From UTCHB3 sp964531325 (GTDB lineage: Bacteria; Bacteroidota; Ignavibacteria; Ignavibacteriales; Ignavibacteriaceae): DNA of 64,000 nucleotides. The notes beneath the pieces are model-generated. The model was given only the letters and a program-made list of their open reading frames with translations. It had not been told where the DNA came from and ran no database searches. The number at the start of each line of letters is the position of its first letter. The stretch's first letter is position 1. Made by a program: the position numbers and the translations under genes. This document shows positions 33,428-42,690 of the stretch, in pieces. The stretch spans positions 62,001 through 126,000 of the forward strand of contig CAZHCW010000007.1 in the NCBI GenBank assembly GCA_964531325.1, written 5' to 3'.

Positions 33428-34600
33428 TTAAATTAGTGCAGTCAGGAATTTTGAAGCGGAGATCACTCTGATATCATCCTTTATTATGTCAATATCTTCT
33501 TTCATCACTACCTGAAAATTGAATGGTATTTTTAATCGATCACGGAAAAAACTGATGTTTTTAGATGGAGTTGTATCACTTAGCTTTACCTCGACACTAA
33601 ACCATGGTTTGCTGTTATAAGTGACCAAAAAATCGACTTCCTTTTTGTCCACATTCCTCAGATAATACAAATCCACTTTGTAACCTTGATTTTCGATCAG
33701 AAAATGTACAAATTTTAAAAGATGTGATGCAATCAAGTTCTCAAATCGTGGGCCCGGTTCTTCCACCTGCGACCAATCATACATATAAACTTTCGGTTCT
33801 TTTTTTAATGATCTGGTTTTAAGCGAGTGAAAAGGGTAAATTCTGAAGTGATAATAAAACTGTTCAAGAATGTTCACCCAACTTGAAACTGCTCTGTGGC
33901 TTATTTCAAGATCCTCGGATATGGAATTTATTGAGAGGGGACTCGAGGCTTTTGATGGAAGAATATCACCAAGGAGCTTCATACTTGTAATATCACGGAT
34001 ATCTTCAATATCTCTGATATCCTCTCTAAAAAGTCTATCAAGTCGTTCATTTAGCCAGCGTCGGTGGGTTCTATCATCCTGCATTACAAATGGTTCCGGG
34101 AATCCTCCAAAATGGAATAGAGACTCCAAGGCAGGGGCAAAGCTCGTATTATTGAATTGTAATTCTTCGCCTGGTTTTCCGTGGAAGGAAAGATTTTCAA
34201 CTTCTGATAGTGAGAATGGGTGGAGTGTATAATAATGGTACCTTCCCTGGAGGGAATCGCCCCCCTTACGGTAAATATTTAATCGGGCACTTCCGGTCAC
34301 TAATATGCTATACTTCTCCTTATAAGAATCAAATATACCCTTAACAAAACTCTTCCAGATACGATATTTATGGATTTCATCAAGGATGAGAAGCGAATCC
34401 TCTCCGGGAAGGATGAAGTCTTTTAGAGCTTTGCGATGTTCGGAATTATCCCAGTTATAGTAGTGCCAGCTTTGGAAGCTATTTACAATAAGTTTCCTGG
34501 CAAGGGTAGTCTTTCCAACCTGACGAGCCCCGCCGATAAACACCATCTTTTTTTTCAGGTCTTCAGTGATAGGATTTGACAGGTAACGATTAAGTTCCAT
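33428..34600 (-). CDS. AAA_14 ATPase with DUF4143 domain
   Basis: A 390-residue protein: Walker A GGARQVGKTT at 23-32, Walker B SLLILDEIHKY near 70, sensor region YSILVTGSARLNIYRKGGDS, a central winged-helix-like part (LPSKASSPLSINSISEDLEISHRAVSSWVNILEQ) and a C-terminal DUF4143 domain with EVDFLV...VEVKLSD, a PD-(D/E)XK nuclease-like arrangement. Such proteins are abundant, patchily distributed and of unresolved function; links to genetic conflict have been proposed. Its promoter side carries two identical-core palindromes (34641-34692), and its own helix-turn-helix might bind them. It converges with the AAA_21/DUF4276 pair. Confidence 0.88.
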   Translation of the reverse strand: MELNRYLSNPITEDLKKKMVFIGGARQVGKTTLARKLIVNSFQSWHYYNWDNSEHRKALKDFILPGEDSLLILDEIHKYRIWKSFVKGIFDSYKEKYSILVTGSARLNIYRKGGDSLQGRYHYYTLHPFSLSEVENLSFHGKPGEELQFNNTSFAPALESLFHFGGFPEPFVMQDDRTHRRWLNERLDRLFREDIRDIEDIRDITSMKLLGDILPSKASSPLSINSISEDLEISHRAVSSWVNILEQFYYHFRIYPFHSLKTRSLKKEPKVYMYDWSQVEEPGPRFENLIASHLLKFVHFLIENQGYKVDLYYLRNVDKKEVDFLVTYNSKPWFSVEVKLSDTTPSKNISFFRDRLKIPFNFQVVMKEDIDIIKDDIRVISASKFLTALI

Positions 34601-34640
34601 TTTGCATACTCTCTAAATGATTTGTATGAAAAATACGAAC

Positions 34641-34692
34641 TTTTTTGCTTTAAAGCAAAAAAAGTAGCGAAAAATTTTGCTTTAAAGCAAAA
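34641..34692. promoter_or_regulatory. Twin palindromic operator-like sites upstream of AAA_14/DUF4143 gene
   Basis: Two perfect palindromes share the core TTTTGCTTTAAAGCAAAA: the first spans 34641-34662 (22 bp), the second 34675-34692 (18 bp). Their centres are 32 bases apart, about three helical turns, so a dimeric regulator could occupy both on one DNA face. They lie 41-92 bases upstream of the AAA_14 gene and between it and the cysteine synthase-like gene. A hairpin terminator role for either is possible but does not explain two copies. Confidence 0.7.
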
Positions 34693-34701
34693 ATCTTCGA
34701 A

Positions 34702-35679
34702 TTAAATCATTCCATTTGCTGTAAGCCAATCGTCGTTATAGACGGTGCTGAGATATTTATATCCGGAATCGCATATAACAGTGCAGATTACAGATGGTTC
34801 TTTTAGTTGTCTGGCGAGGTTTAGAACTCCGTAAATATTTGCGCCTGAGGAGCCGCCGGAAAGGATACCTTCCTGGGAGACAAGAAGAAATGTGTTTTCA
34901 ATAGCTTGTTTATCGGTTACCTGAATCATATCGTCGAGAATTTGAAGTTGTGCGGTTTTAATAAGAAATTCATCTCCCAAACCCTCGATCAAATATCTTG
35001 ATGATTCCACTATTTTGCCTGACTTAAAATAATCGTAAAAAATTGAGCCTACGGGATCAACTCCAATTACTTTAATATCAGAATTTTTCTCTTTCAAATA
35101 TCTACCGGCACCCGTACAAGTTCCGCCCGTTCCAACACCTGCTACAAAGTAGTCAATTCGTCCATTCATTTGTTGCCATATTTCCGGCCCGGTTGACATA
35201 TAATGAGCTTCATTGTTATCGAGATTGTTGTGTTGGTCGATGTAAAAAACATTTGGGTCGTCGGAGGCAAGTTTTGAAGCAAAATTATTGTAGGAATCGG
35301 GGTGGTCGGGCGGAAGTGAAGCATCCACTTTGATTACATCCACACCCATAATTTCAAGCATCTTTATTTTTTCTTTTGAAGTGGTGTTTCTGATAACAAT
35401 CTTCAATTTGTAACCTTTTTGTCGGCATACAATAGCAAGACCCATTGCAGTATTGCCCGAAGAATTTTCAATAATTGTATCTCCGGGTTTAAGTTTCCCT
35501 TCTTTTTCGGCTTTTTCAATCATATACATTGCAATGCGATCTTTGATACTTCCGCCCGGATTCATAAACTCAAGTTTTGCCCAAATTTCATGATTTGTGA
35601 GTTTGGAAAGATTTTCAAGTTTTACGCAGGGGGTGTTCCCAATTGCTTTCAGGAGGTTAAGGTTAGAATTAAAGATCAT
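34702..35679 (-). CDS. Cysteine synthase/cystathionine beta-synthase family PLP enzyme
   Basis: A 325-residue fold-type II PLP enzyme. Seen: AIGNTPCVKLENLS, NPGGSIKDR with the PLP lysine K46, IIENSSGNTAMGLA, GVGTGGTCTGAGRYLKEK for the phosphate loop, EGLGDEF and EGILSGGSSGANI. The GVDPVGSIFYDYF segment and DSGYKYLSTVYNDDWL end resemble the catalytic core of cystathionine beta-synthases as much as CysK. The reaction is either O-acetylserine plus sulfide to cysteine or serine plus homocysteine to cystathionine. It follows the SPOR-like gene by 18 bases. Confidence 0.87.
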   Translation of the reverse strand: MIFNSNLNLLKAIGNTPCVKLENLSKLTNHEIWAKLEFMNPGGSIKDRIAMYMIEKAEKEGKLKPGDTIIENSSGNTAMGLAIVCRQKGYKLKIVIRNTTSKEKIKMLEIMGVDVIKVDASLPPDHPDSYNNFASKLASDDPNVFYIDQHNNLDNNEAHYMSTGPEIWQQMNGRIDYFVAGVGTGGTCTGAGRYLKEKNSDIKVIGVDPVGSIFYDYFKSGKIVESSRYLIEGLGDEFLIKTAQLQILDDMIQVTDKQAIENTFLLVSQEGILSGGSSGANIYGVLNLARQLKEPSVICTVICDSGYKYLSTVYNDDWLTANGMI

Positions 35680-35697
35680 AAACGAAATCCGGTTAAG

Positions 35698-36549
35698 TTA
35701 TTGATTACAGTCGGTTGCAAGATCAAAAGCGGCTATGTACCACTTTCCGTTTTCAAAAGCGAAATCGATCTCAAAACCTTGAGTGTTAATTGTTCTAATT
35801 ATAATTTTACTTTCAGCTTCTCTTAATTTTTGGACAGAATTATCATCCCAGTCGTCATATTCCATCAATGAATATTCCCATCTGCTAATCCTGCTGAAGG
35901 AACGGACACCCTGCACAAAACATCCTTCTTTCGACCATTCACCTGTTTCGCAGTTATAATCCGGGAGCTCACCAAAATTCAGATTACCGGCTTCAAATTT
36001 AGTTTGATCGTCGAAATAAATGAAAATTCCTGTTGCAAATATATCTTCAAGATTTACCGGAATTGAATCGAGATAAACAGGAAGGAACGAAGAACCGGGA
36101 TTAGTCATGACATAAAACCCTGACGCGGGATTTATATATCGGTTTAAACCTTGATAATCCTGACTGTTGATCATAAGTGCGATGTCGTTATAAACCCTGG
36201 TAAATTCTTCTCGATCAATTTCAGGCATAGTAGTCATCAGGGTGGCAGGAACGGGTAAAACCCACACATCTTTATATTTCTCTTTTTGTCTAAGCTCATC
36301 CCAGAGATTAACGGCAGAATTAATATCATCAAAAAAACCCGTGCAGAGCCTGTAAACAATCCCTTTTTTCAGCTTTATATCAAGAATCTGGGGATTCAAT
36401 TTATCATTTTGTGCCTGAGTGAGCAGTTCTTGCAGGGCAGATTTGTTGTAGTCAGAACCCAGTACTACAACAAATCCCTGGGCATAAATCTGGACAGGCA
36501 TAAAAAACAGGAGGAATAAAAGGGATGTATATAAATATTTCAAATTCAA
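35698..36549 (-). CDS. Secreted protein with SPOR-like N-terminal domain
   Basis: A 283-residue protein beginning with a signal peptide (YLYTSLLFLLFFMPVQIYAQ, cleavage near residue 23). Residues 24-105 (GFVVVLGSDYNKSALQELLTQAQ, VYRLCTGFFDDINSAVNLWDELRQ) have the beta-alpha pattern of a SPOR-type domain, including the residues at which peptidoglycan-binding SPOR domains read R-V-x-x-G-x-F. The remaining 175 residues are of no recognised family. It is expected in the periplasm. It is the first gene of a two-gene unit with the PLP enzyme; the functional link is not obvious. Confidence 0.65.
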   Translation of the reverse strand: MNLKYLYTSLLFLLFFMPVQIYAQGFVVVLGSDYNKSALQELLTQAQNDKLNPQILDIKLKKGIVYRLCTGFFDDINSAVNLWDELRQKEKYKDVWVLPVPATLMTTMPEIDREEFTRVYNDIALMINSQDYQGLNRYINPASGFYVMTNPGSSFLPVYLDSIPVNLEDIFATGIFIYFDDQTKFEAGNLNFGELPDYNCETGEWSKEGCFVQGVRSFSRISRWEYSLMEYDDWDDNSVQKLREAESKIIIRTINTQGFEIDFAFENGKWYIAAFDLATDCNQ

Positions 36550-36674
36550 AAATTGTAAAATTAAAGTACCAATTTACGAAAGAAAGAAGTCTCAAACCAC
36601 AAACTCACGATTACACTCACTTCGAGGAATTCAGTATATTTAAAGTTTATTTATTAAGAATTTCGCAGAGTTAT

Positions 36675-37598
36675 ATGCCAAAACCGTTTACCGTGATAAT
36701 AATGCTCAATTATAACGGAGCAAAAGACACGGTAGAATGTCTTGAGTCACTTGAGAAGACAGATTACGACAATTTTAAGATTCTGATCATTGATAATGCT
36801 TCGCAGGATAATTCTGTTGATGTGTTTCGTAAGAGGTTTCCGGAGCTCGAATTGATTGTTACCGAAAAAAATCTTGGTTATACGGGGGGTATAAACAGAG
36901 GATTCAGGGAAGCATCAAAGCATAATCCAAAATATATGCTTGTGTTAAACAATGACACCATTGTTGAGCCGGGATTTCTGTCAGCTTTGGTGGATGTTAT
37001 GGAATCTGATCCGGAAGCAGCAGCTGCCGGTGGGTTAATTCTCGCTGAACATGACCGTAAGACAATCTGGTTTGGAAACGGCAAAATGATTAACTGGCGT
37101 GGATTGGCAGTTCACATCGACAAAGGAAAACCTTTTGAGGAGAGGAGCCAAAGGGAAGTAACGCAAACCGATTTCCTTACCGGCTGTATGATATTGTTCA
37201 GAACAAGTCATTTAATAAAGACAGGTTTCGAAGATGAAGACTTTTTCATGTATCTTGATGATATCGAATTATCGGCAAGAATAAGAAGGTACGGCTTCAA
37301 ACTGTTATACCAGCCTGCTTCCATTATTTATCACAAGGTTTTGGGGGAAAAAGAGAGCCCCCTCAAATTGTATTATTCGGTAAGGAACAGATTTCTTCTG
37401 AATAACAAAATGAATAAAGGTATTATCAGGTTTGTTTCAGCTTTCTATTTTATAAGTGTCATCAGTTTAAAGATTATTGTTTGGACAGTTATCAACAGAA
37501 CTTTTGCCAAAGTTGCCCGCGCTGCATTAAGTGATTATTTTAGTCATAATCTTGGAGTTGGCAGGGGCACAAGATTAAATGAAGTAATCGGGAACTGA
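36675..37598 (+). CDS. Glycosyltransferase family 2 (GT-A)
   Basis: A 307-residue rhamnosyltransferase-like GT2: VIIMLNYNGAKDTVECLESLEKTDYDNFKILIIDNAS, LVLNNDTIVEP with the D-x-D-like pair, and a C-terminal helix region after DFFMYLDDIELSARIRRYGFKL. The ATG at 36675 is taken as the start; translation from an earlier ATG would add 50 residues unlike the family and would overlap the divergent SPOR-like gene. It opens the second polysaccharide operon and is 4 bases from the next gene. Donor sugar unknown. Confidence 0.9.
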   Translation: MPKPFTVIIMLNYNGAKDTVECLESLEKTDYDNFKILIIDNASQDNSVDVFRKRFPELELIVTEKNLGYTGGINRGFREASKHNPKYMLVLNNDTIVEPGFLSALVDVMESDPEAAAAGGLILAEHDRKTIWFGNGKMINWRGLAVHIDKGKPFEERSQREVTQTDFLTGCMILFRTSHLIKTGFEDEDFFMYLDDIELSARIRRYGFKLLYQPASIIYHKVLGEKESPLKLYYSVRNRFLLNNKMNKGIIRFVSAFYFISVISLKIIVWTVINRTFAKVARAALSDYFSHNLGVGRGTRLNEVIGN

Positions 37599-37602
37599 TG
37601 AT

Positions 37603-38538
37603 TTGAAAAGCGTTTTTGTGGTTATTTTGAATTATAATGGATTTGAAGAGACTAAAAATTGTCTCGAGAGTCTAATGAAAGAAGATTATGGGGCATTTAT
37701 CCCGGTTATTGTAGATAACCATTCCCCGGATGGAAGTGGGAAAAGACTTGTTGAAACCTTTCCTGATGTGATGGTGATTTTGAATGATTTTAACTGGGGA
37801 TATGCCGGTGGTATGAACACAGGGGCGCGATATGCTCTTGCACTAGGTGCCGATTATGTTGTATATGTAAATAATGATGCTGAATTTGGCGGAAATACAA
37901 TCACACAAATGGTTCTGACAGCAGAAAAGGATCAGAAAACAGGGATAGTATCTCCAAAGGTGTTATATCTGGATGAGAGGGAAAAGATTTATTGTGCGGG
38001 GAGCAGTTATAATTTCTGGCGATGTGGGAATGTTTCTTTGGGTAAGGGGAAATCGGCGTCTGAAAACTGTAATGAGGAAATATATATTTCACATGCTGAG
38101 GGAGCCTGTCTGTTGATAAAACGAGAGGTTTTTGAGAAGTGTGGATTCATGAGTGAATTTTATTTTATGTATTTTGAAGATCTTGATTATTCCCTGAGAG
38201 TTGGAGAGCACTTCAGGATAAAATATACTCCAAAAGCTGTGGTGTATCATCAGTCGGGTGCCGGAAAATCGTTTGAGCAATATTCGAAATTGTATCATTA
38301 CTATTTTACGAGAAACCGTTTCATAATTTTCAGAAATCATTCAGTTCTTCAGAAAATTTATGTAATCTTGTATTCAGGAGCGATAACAAAACTGAAATCG
38401 TTTGCAATAATCAAAGGGGCTTCCGATAAAATCAATACACTCAAAGCGATTTGGGGAGGCTATTTTACGGGGCTTGGCTACATTACCGGACTCACTAAAA
38501 TTGAATCAGATAAACCGATAATAAAAGAAGACATTTAG
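37603..38538 (+). CDS. Glycosyltransferase family 2 (GT-A)
   Basis: A 311-residue paralogue of the preceding gene: VFVVILNYNGFEETKNCLESLMKEDYGAFIPVIVDNHS, VVYVNNDAEFGG for the metal/nucleotide site and FYFMYFEDLDYSLRVGEHF. The TTG start lies 4 bases after the previous stop and matches the family N-terminus, with no ATG available. The two adjacent GT2 genes probably arose by duplication and add successive sugars. Specificities are unknown. Confidence 0.9.
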   Translation: MKSVFVVILNYNGFEETKNCLESLMKEDYGAFIPVIVDNHSPDGSGKRLVETFPDVMVILNDFNWGYAGGMNTGARYALALGADYVVYVNNDAEFGGNTITQMVLTAEKDQKTGIVSPKVLYLDEREKIYCAGSSYNFWRCGNVSLGKGKSASENCNEEIYISHAEGACLLIKREVFEKCGFMSEFYFMYFEDLDYSLRVGEHFRIKYTPKAVVYHQSGAGKSFEQYSKLYHYYFTRNRFIIFRNHSVLQKIYVILYSGAITKLKSFAIIKGASDKINTLKAIWGGYFTGLGYITGLTKIESDKPIIKEDI

Positions 38539-38545
38539 AACAACA

Positions 38546-39949
38546 TTGAATAGAAAACAGGAAAAATTCCTTTTAATTGCAACTGACTTCATTACGATAA
38601 ATTTCGCATGGGTGATATATTTTTATATCCGTAATGAGTCGGGGATGTTTGCGCAGTTTACGGAACCTGTTTTCATAATCCCGATGTTGGTTATCTTTTT
38701 TTACTGGTTTTTATTCTTTATCTTTTTTGGGATGTACAGGACCTGGTTTGCGCTTTCGCGATTTGATGAAATATTTACTCTCGTAAAAACGACATTCTGG
38801 GGGACATTTATCCTCTTTTTTGCGATATTTATTGATGATTCCGGCACGGGGGAGAGTAAAGGAAACAGATTCCTGATCTTCATTTACTGGGGATTGATGG
38901 TTTCCTTCACTGTTGTTGGCAGACTTTTGCTCAGGTCAATTCAACGGAAATTGATAATAAGTGGAATCGGGCGAAAAAAAGCATTAATCGTAGGTTATAA
39001 CGATAGAGCCAGGGAAATACATGACCAGATTATTTCGCATCCGGCACTTGGTCTTGATGTTGTTGGTTATGTTGCTATAAAGGATGAAAATCTGGGGAAA
39101 CAATACAACGATATTGAAGTGGTTGGGAAGGTAAGTGAGATTGAGGAAATAATCGACCGCCTTGAGATTAAGGAGGTTATTCTATCAGTAAGCCGGCAGA
39201 ATGATGACCTGCTCATCGAGATAATTTCGAGATGTGAAACCAAGGATGTGAGGTTAAAAATAATTCCCGATCTTTATGAAATTCTCAGTGGACAGGCACG
39301 AACGGTTCAACTTTACGGCTTCCCGTTGATCGATATCAATCCACAACTGATGACCGATTGGGAAAGAGCGGCAAAAAGAATTATCGACATAGTCGTCTCT
39401 TTTTTAATGCTTTTGTTTTCGGCACCTTTAATTTTAGCCACTGCAATAGCAATTAAGCTCGACAGTGATGGCCCTGTGATTTACAAACAGGAGAGAAGTG
39501 GATTAAACGGGAAGGTATTCAAAGTTTACAAGTTCAGATCGATGTATCAGGATGCTGAGAAAAGAACGGGGCCCGTATGGTCGCAAAAAGATGACCCCCG
39601 TATTACCAAGGTGGGGAGATTTATCAGAAGAGTCAGAATTGATGAACTACCACAGATTTGGAATGTATTTAAGGGGGAGATGAGTCTGGTTGGTCCCAGA
39701 CCCGAGCGACCGTTTTTTGTTGAGCAGCTTGCTAAAGAGATACCCTATTATAAAAGAAGGCTTCGTGTTCGCCCGGGAATCACAGGTTGGGCACAGGTGA
39801 AGCACAAGTATGATGAAAGTGTGGAAGATGTTAAGACCAAACTACAATTTGACCTTTTTTACATTGAAAACATGTCGTTAAAAACTGATATTAAAATTTT
39901 ATTCAGAACTGTTTTCGTCGTTTTGTTTGGAAAAGGACATTACGATTAA
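38546..39949 (+). CDS. Polyprenyl-phosphate sugar-1-phosphate transferase (WbaP/CpsE-like)
   Basis: A 467-residue initiating enzyme of polysaccharide synthesis. N-terminus: four to five membrane helices (residues 1-135), then a Rossmann-like CoA_binding_3 domain (KKALIVGYNDRAREIHDQI, VVGYV). The C-terminal bacterial sugar transferase domain has KRIIDIVVSFLMLLFSAPL, YKFRSMYQDAE, RRVRIDELPQIWNV, SLVGPRPERP and RVRPGITGWAQV, a complete catalytic set. It transfers hexose-1-phosphate to undecaprenyl phosphate at the inner membrane. TTG start 7 bases after the previous gene. Compare the degenerate copy fused to GT2 at 40704. Confidence 0.92.
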   Translation: MNRKQEKFLLIATDFITINFAWVIYFYIRNESGMFAQFTEPVFIIPMLVIFFYWFLFFIFFGMYRTWFALSRFDEIFTLVKTTFWGTFILFFAIFIDDSGTGESKGNRFLIFIYWGLMVSFTVVGRLLLRSIQRKLIISGIGRKKALIVGYNDRAREIHDQIISHPALGLDVVGYVAIKDENLGKQYNDIEVVGKVSEIEEIIDRLEIKEVILSVSRQNDDLLIEIISRCETKDVRLKIIPDLYEILSGQARTVQLYGFPLIDINPQLMTDWERAAKRIIDIVVSFLMLLFSAPLILATAIAIKLDSDGPVIYKQERSGLNGKVFKVYKFRSMYQDAEKRTGPVWSQKDDPRITKVGRFIRRVRIDELPQIWNVFKGEMSLVGPRPERPFFVEQLAKEIPYYKRRLRVRPGITGWAQVKHKYDESVEDVKTKLQFDLFYIENMSLKTDIKILFRTVFVVLFGKGHYD

Positions 39950-39971
39950 ACTCGAAACACCGGAAAGTGGT

Positions 39972-40694
39972 ATGGAAAAAAAGACATTAATTATAGTGCC
40001 AACATATAATGAGATGGAGAACATAACTAATCTGTTACCTGTCCTTTTCGAATTAGGAATAGAAGGATTGCATGTTCTTGTTGTTGATGACAATTCACCT
40101 GATGGCACAGGGAATTATGTTGAAGAGCAAACGAAGTTGAACGATCGCCTTCACATTCTTAAGAGGCCCGGGAAGATGGGTCTGGGAACTGCATATTGTG
40201 CCGGATTTAAGTATGCAATCGATAATGGTTACGATTTTGTGTTTGAGATGGATGCTGATTTTTCGCATGACCCAAAAGTTGTGCCAAAATTTCTTGAGAA
40301 AATAAAAGAAGCCGATCTTGTTATAGGAAGCAGGTACTTAACCGGAGTAAATGTAATAAATTGGCCCATGAAAAGGTTGCTACTGAGCTATTTTGCCAGT
40401 TTCTACACGAGAGTAATTACCGGTTTACCTGTAAAAGATGCTACCGGTGGTTACAAATGTTTCAGGATTGAAGTGCTAAAAGCTATTGACCTCACCAGGA
40501 TACAATCCAATGGATATGCGTTCCAAATTGAGATGAACTTTAAGACCTGGAAAAAAGGATTTAGAGTGGTTGAGATTCCTATCATATTTTATGATCGTTT
40601 TCAGGGGTCGTCGAAGATGTCGAAAAAGATTGTAAAAGAGGCAGTATTCATGGTTTGGAAGCTCAGATTCAAAAGTATTTTTGGCTCATTGTAG
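39972..40694 (+). CDS. Polyprenol monophosphomannose synthase-like GT2 (Dpm1 type)
   Basis: A 240-residue GT2 with TLIIVPTYNEMENITNLLPVLF, VLVVDDNSPDGTG, FVFEMDADFSHDPKVVPKFL (D-x-D), GSRYLTGVNVINWPMKRLLLSYFASFYTRVITGLPVKDATGGYKCF and GSSKMSKKIVKEA, a close match to the soluble Dpm1 class. It makes polyprenyl-phosphate mannose (or glucose) for membrane GT-C enzymes, such as the protein at 25668. The ATG at 39972 with upstream GGAAAG is preferred to an earlier one overlapping the previous gene. Confidence 0.9.
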   Translation: MEKKTLIIVPTYNEMENITNLLPVLFELGIEGLHVLVVDDNSPDGTGNYVEEQTKLNDRLHILKRPGKMGLGTAYCAGFKYAIDNGYDFVFEMDADFSHDPKVVPKFLEKIKEADLVIGSRYLTGVNVINWPMKRLLLSYFASFYTRVITGLPVKDATGGYKCFRIEVLKAIDLTRIQSNGYAFQIEMNFKTWKKGFRVVEIPIIFYDRFQGSSKMSKKIVKEAVFMVWKLRFKSIFGSL

Positions 40695-40703
40695 GGCTTC
40701 ACG

Positions 40704-42689
40704 GTGGTGGATTTATCGATAATAATTGTCAATTACAATGTAAAAGAGTTTATCCAGAACCTTTTGGAATCGATAAAAAGTGCTTCGTTAAATCTTAAAA
40801 CAGAAATAATAGTTGTTGATAATGCTTCCGACGACGGTAGTATTGAGTTAATAAAACAGAAGTATCCTTATGTTCATCTTATAGAAAACCACAGAAACGA
40901 AGGATTCAGCAAAGCAAATAATCTGGGATTAAAAGTGGCAAAGGGGAAATATCTTCTGCTGTTAAATCCTGATACACTTGTAAAAGAAGACACATTTGAG
41001 AAAATGATCTCCTTTTTTGAATCCACTCCCGAAGCAGGAATGGCGGGATGTAAATTGCTTAACACAGATGGTACACTTCAGTTGGCTTGCCGTCGTGGAT
41101 TCCCGGGTCCTTGGGCATCATTCACAAAAGTGACCGGATTGTCAACGCTATTCCCCAAAAGTCCTCTCTTCGCCCGATATAATCTTACATATCTCGATGA
41201 AAACAAGACCTATGAAGTTGATGCAATTTCGGGTGCATTTATGATGATCAGGAGGGAGGTTTACGAAAAAATCGGGGGACTTGATGAGACATTTTTTATG
41301 TATGGAGAAGACCTTGATCTTTGTTACAGAGTTAACCAGGCGGGGTACAAGGTATATTATGTTCACTCAACCGAGATAATCCACTATAAGGGGGAAAGTA
41401 CAAAACGGAGCAACCTCAATGAAGTGAAGGTGTTTTATGAGGCGATGCACATCTTTGTAAAAAAATATTATTCAGGATCATTTTTCCTGTTGCTGTTTCT
41501 TCGTCTTGCCATCTCCATTCGTGAGATGTTTGCGTTTTTTGGCAAAGGGAAGCTTGTTATACTATCGGTGTTGGCGGATATCATATTTTATAACCTCACC
41601 ATTTTTCTTGCAGTAAAAATTTATTCCGGCTATACCGATTGGGAAACAGGTATTCCCGATTATGGAATTCCCGTGATCTACACTATCCCCGTGATGGTAC
41701 ATATATTAACTTCTGCTGTACTGAGTGTTTACAAAAGAGACAGGTTATCGGTACTAAGAACTTTGGGTGCGGTTGTTGCCGGATTTTTTGTAATAACATC
41801 ATTAACTTTCTTTTTTAAGGATTACGCTTTTTCCCGGGGAGTGGTATTAATTCTTTATTTCACACTTCCTTTCACATTGGGGGGATGGCGTATCTTTTCC
41901 AAACTTTGGTTTAAGGCCGGTGTATCCGGTGATATGTCGTTCAGGAAAAGGGCAATAATAGTTGGAACGGGAGAGGAAGCACTTAGACTTGCCAAAAAGT
42001 TGCGAAAGAAAAAAGGCGGCTACTCACAGATTGTGGGATTAATAGGATCAAAAAGAGTTCAGGTTGGCGAAAAACTTGAGGGATTTGAAGTGATTGGCAG
42101 CCTTGAGACTATAGTAAGAGTGATTAGAGAAAGGGGGATTCAGGAGGTCATTTTCACAACCAGCGAACTGAGTTATAACTCCATTATTGGAATAGTGGCT
42201 TCGTGCAGGAGGGAAAATGTGGAATTCCAAATCACCGGTGGTGAAAGTGATTTTATGGTAAGTAAATCGGAAGTTTCAATCCTGAACGAAATTCAACTTT
42301 TTGAAGTAAATTATAACATTGTTTTACCTCTTCACAAGATAATAAAGAAATCCTTTGATATTCTCTTTTCCCTGTTTATCTTATTATTTCTTTTTCCAAT
42401 TCTTTTCATCGGACGGTTGATAAGGCGAAGGGAGAACAAATTTTACAGTTTTATAAAAAGTGTGCCCTTGGTGCTTAAAGGGGGATACAGTTTTGTAGGA
42501 CCACGGCGAGAAGCCTCACCCGGTGAACCCTGGCTTGGGAAAAAAGGTTTAACCGGATTTTGGTTTACCGATATTGATGAAGATGAAGATTCTACCAAAT
42601 CAGACATTTTTTACGCAAAAAACCAGAATATTTGGCTTGATCTGGAAATAATTGGCAAAACTTTTAACAAACTAATAAACGAACAGTGA
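40704..42689 (+). CDS. GT2 glycosyltransferase fused to a degenerate sugar-transferase (WbaP-like) module
   Basis: 661 residues in three parts. Residues 1-245 are a GT2 domain (LSIIIVNYNVKEFIQNLLESI, LLLNPDTLV, FFMYGEDLDLCYRVNQAGYK). Residues about 255-400 contain four to five membrane helices. Residues 410-661 resemble the Rossmann and C-terminal parts of WbaP-type enzymes (RAIIVGTGEEALRLAKKLRK, KKSFDILFSLFILLFLFP, GYSFVGPRREASPGE), but the KFRSM and RRxRIDELPQ catalytic blocks present in the neighbour at 38546 are missing. The GT2 half should be active; the tail is probably non-catalytic. GTG start, 9 bases after the Dpm1-like gene. Confidence 0.83.
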   Translation: MVDLSIIIVNYNVKEFIQNLLESIKSASLNLKTEIIVVDNASDDGSIELIKQKYPYVHLIENHRNEGFSKANNLGLKVAKGKYLLLLNPDTLVKEDTFEKMISFFESTPEAGMAGCKLLNTDGTLQLACRRGFPGPWASFTKVTGLSTLFPKSPLFARYNLTYLDENKTYEVDAISGAFMMIRREVYEKIGGLDETFFMYGEDLDLCYRVNQAGYKVYYVHSTEIIHYKGESTKRSNLNEVKVFYEAMHIFVKKYYSGSFFLLLFLRLAISIREMFAFFGKGKLVILSVLADIIFYNLTIFLAVKIYSGYTDWETGIPDYGIPVIYTIPVMVHILTSAVLSVYKRDRLSVLRTLGAVVAGFFVITSLTFFFKDYAFSRGVVLILYFTLPFTLGGWRIFSKLWFKAGVSGDMSFRKRAIIVGTGEEALRLAKKLRKKKGGYSQIVGLIGSKRVQVGEKLEGFEVIGSLETIVRVIRERGIQEVIFTTSELSYNSIIGIVASCRRENVEFQITGGESDFMVSKSEVSILNEIQLFEVNYNIVLPLHKIIKKSFDILFSLFILLFLFPILFIGRLIRRRENKFYSFIKSVPLVLKGGYSFVGPRREASPGEPWLGKKGLTGFWFTDIDEDEDSTKSDIFYAKNQNIWLDLEIIGKTFNKLINEQ

Positions 42690-42690
42690 T

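Noticed and set aside
34641..34692. Palindromes as insertion-sequence ends
   Set aside because: The two copies are only 32 bases apart with no transposase or target duplication between or around them.
36525..36674. 50-residue N-terminal extension of the GT2 at 36675
   Set aside because: It does not resemble GT2 proteins and overlaps the divergent SPOR-like gene.
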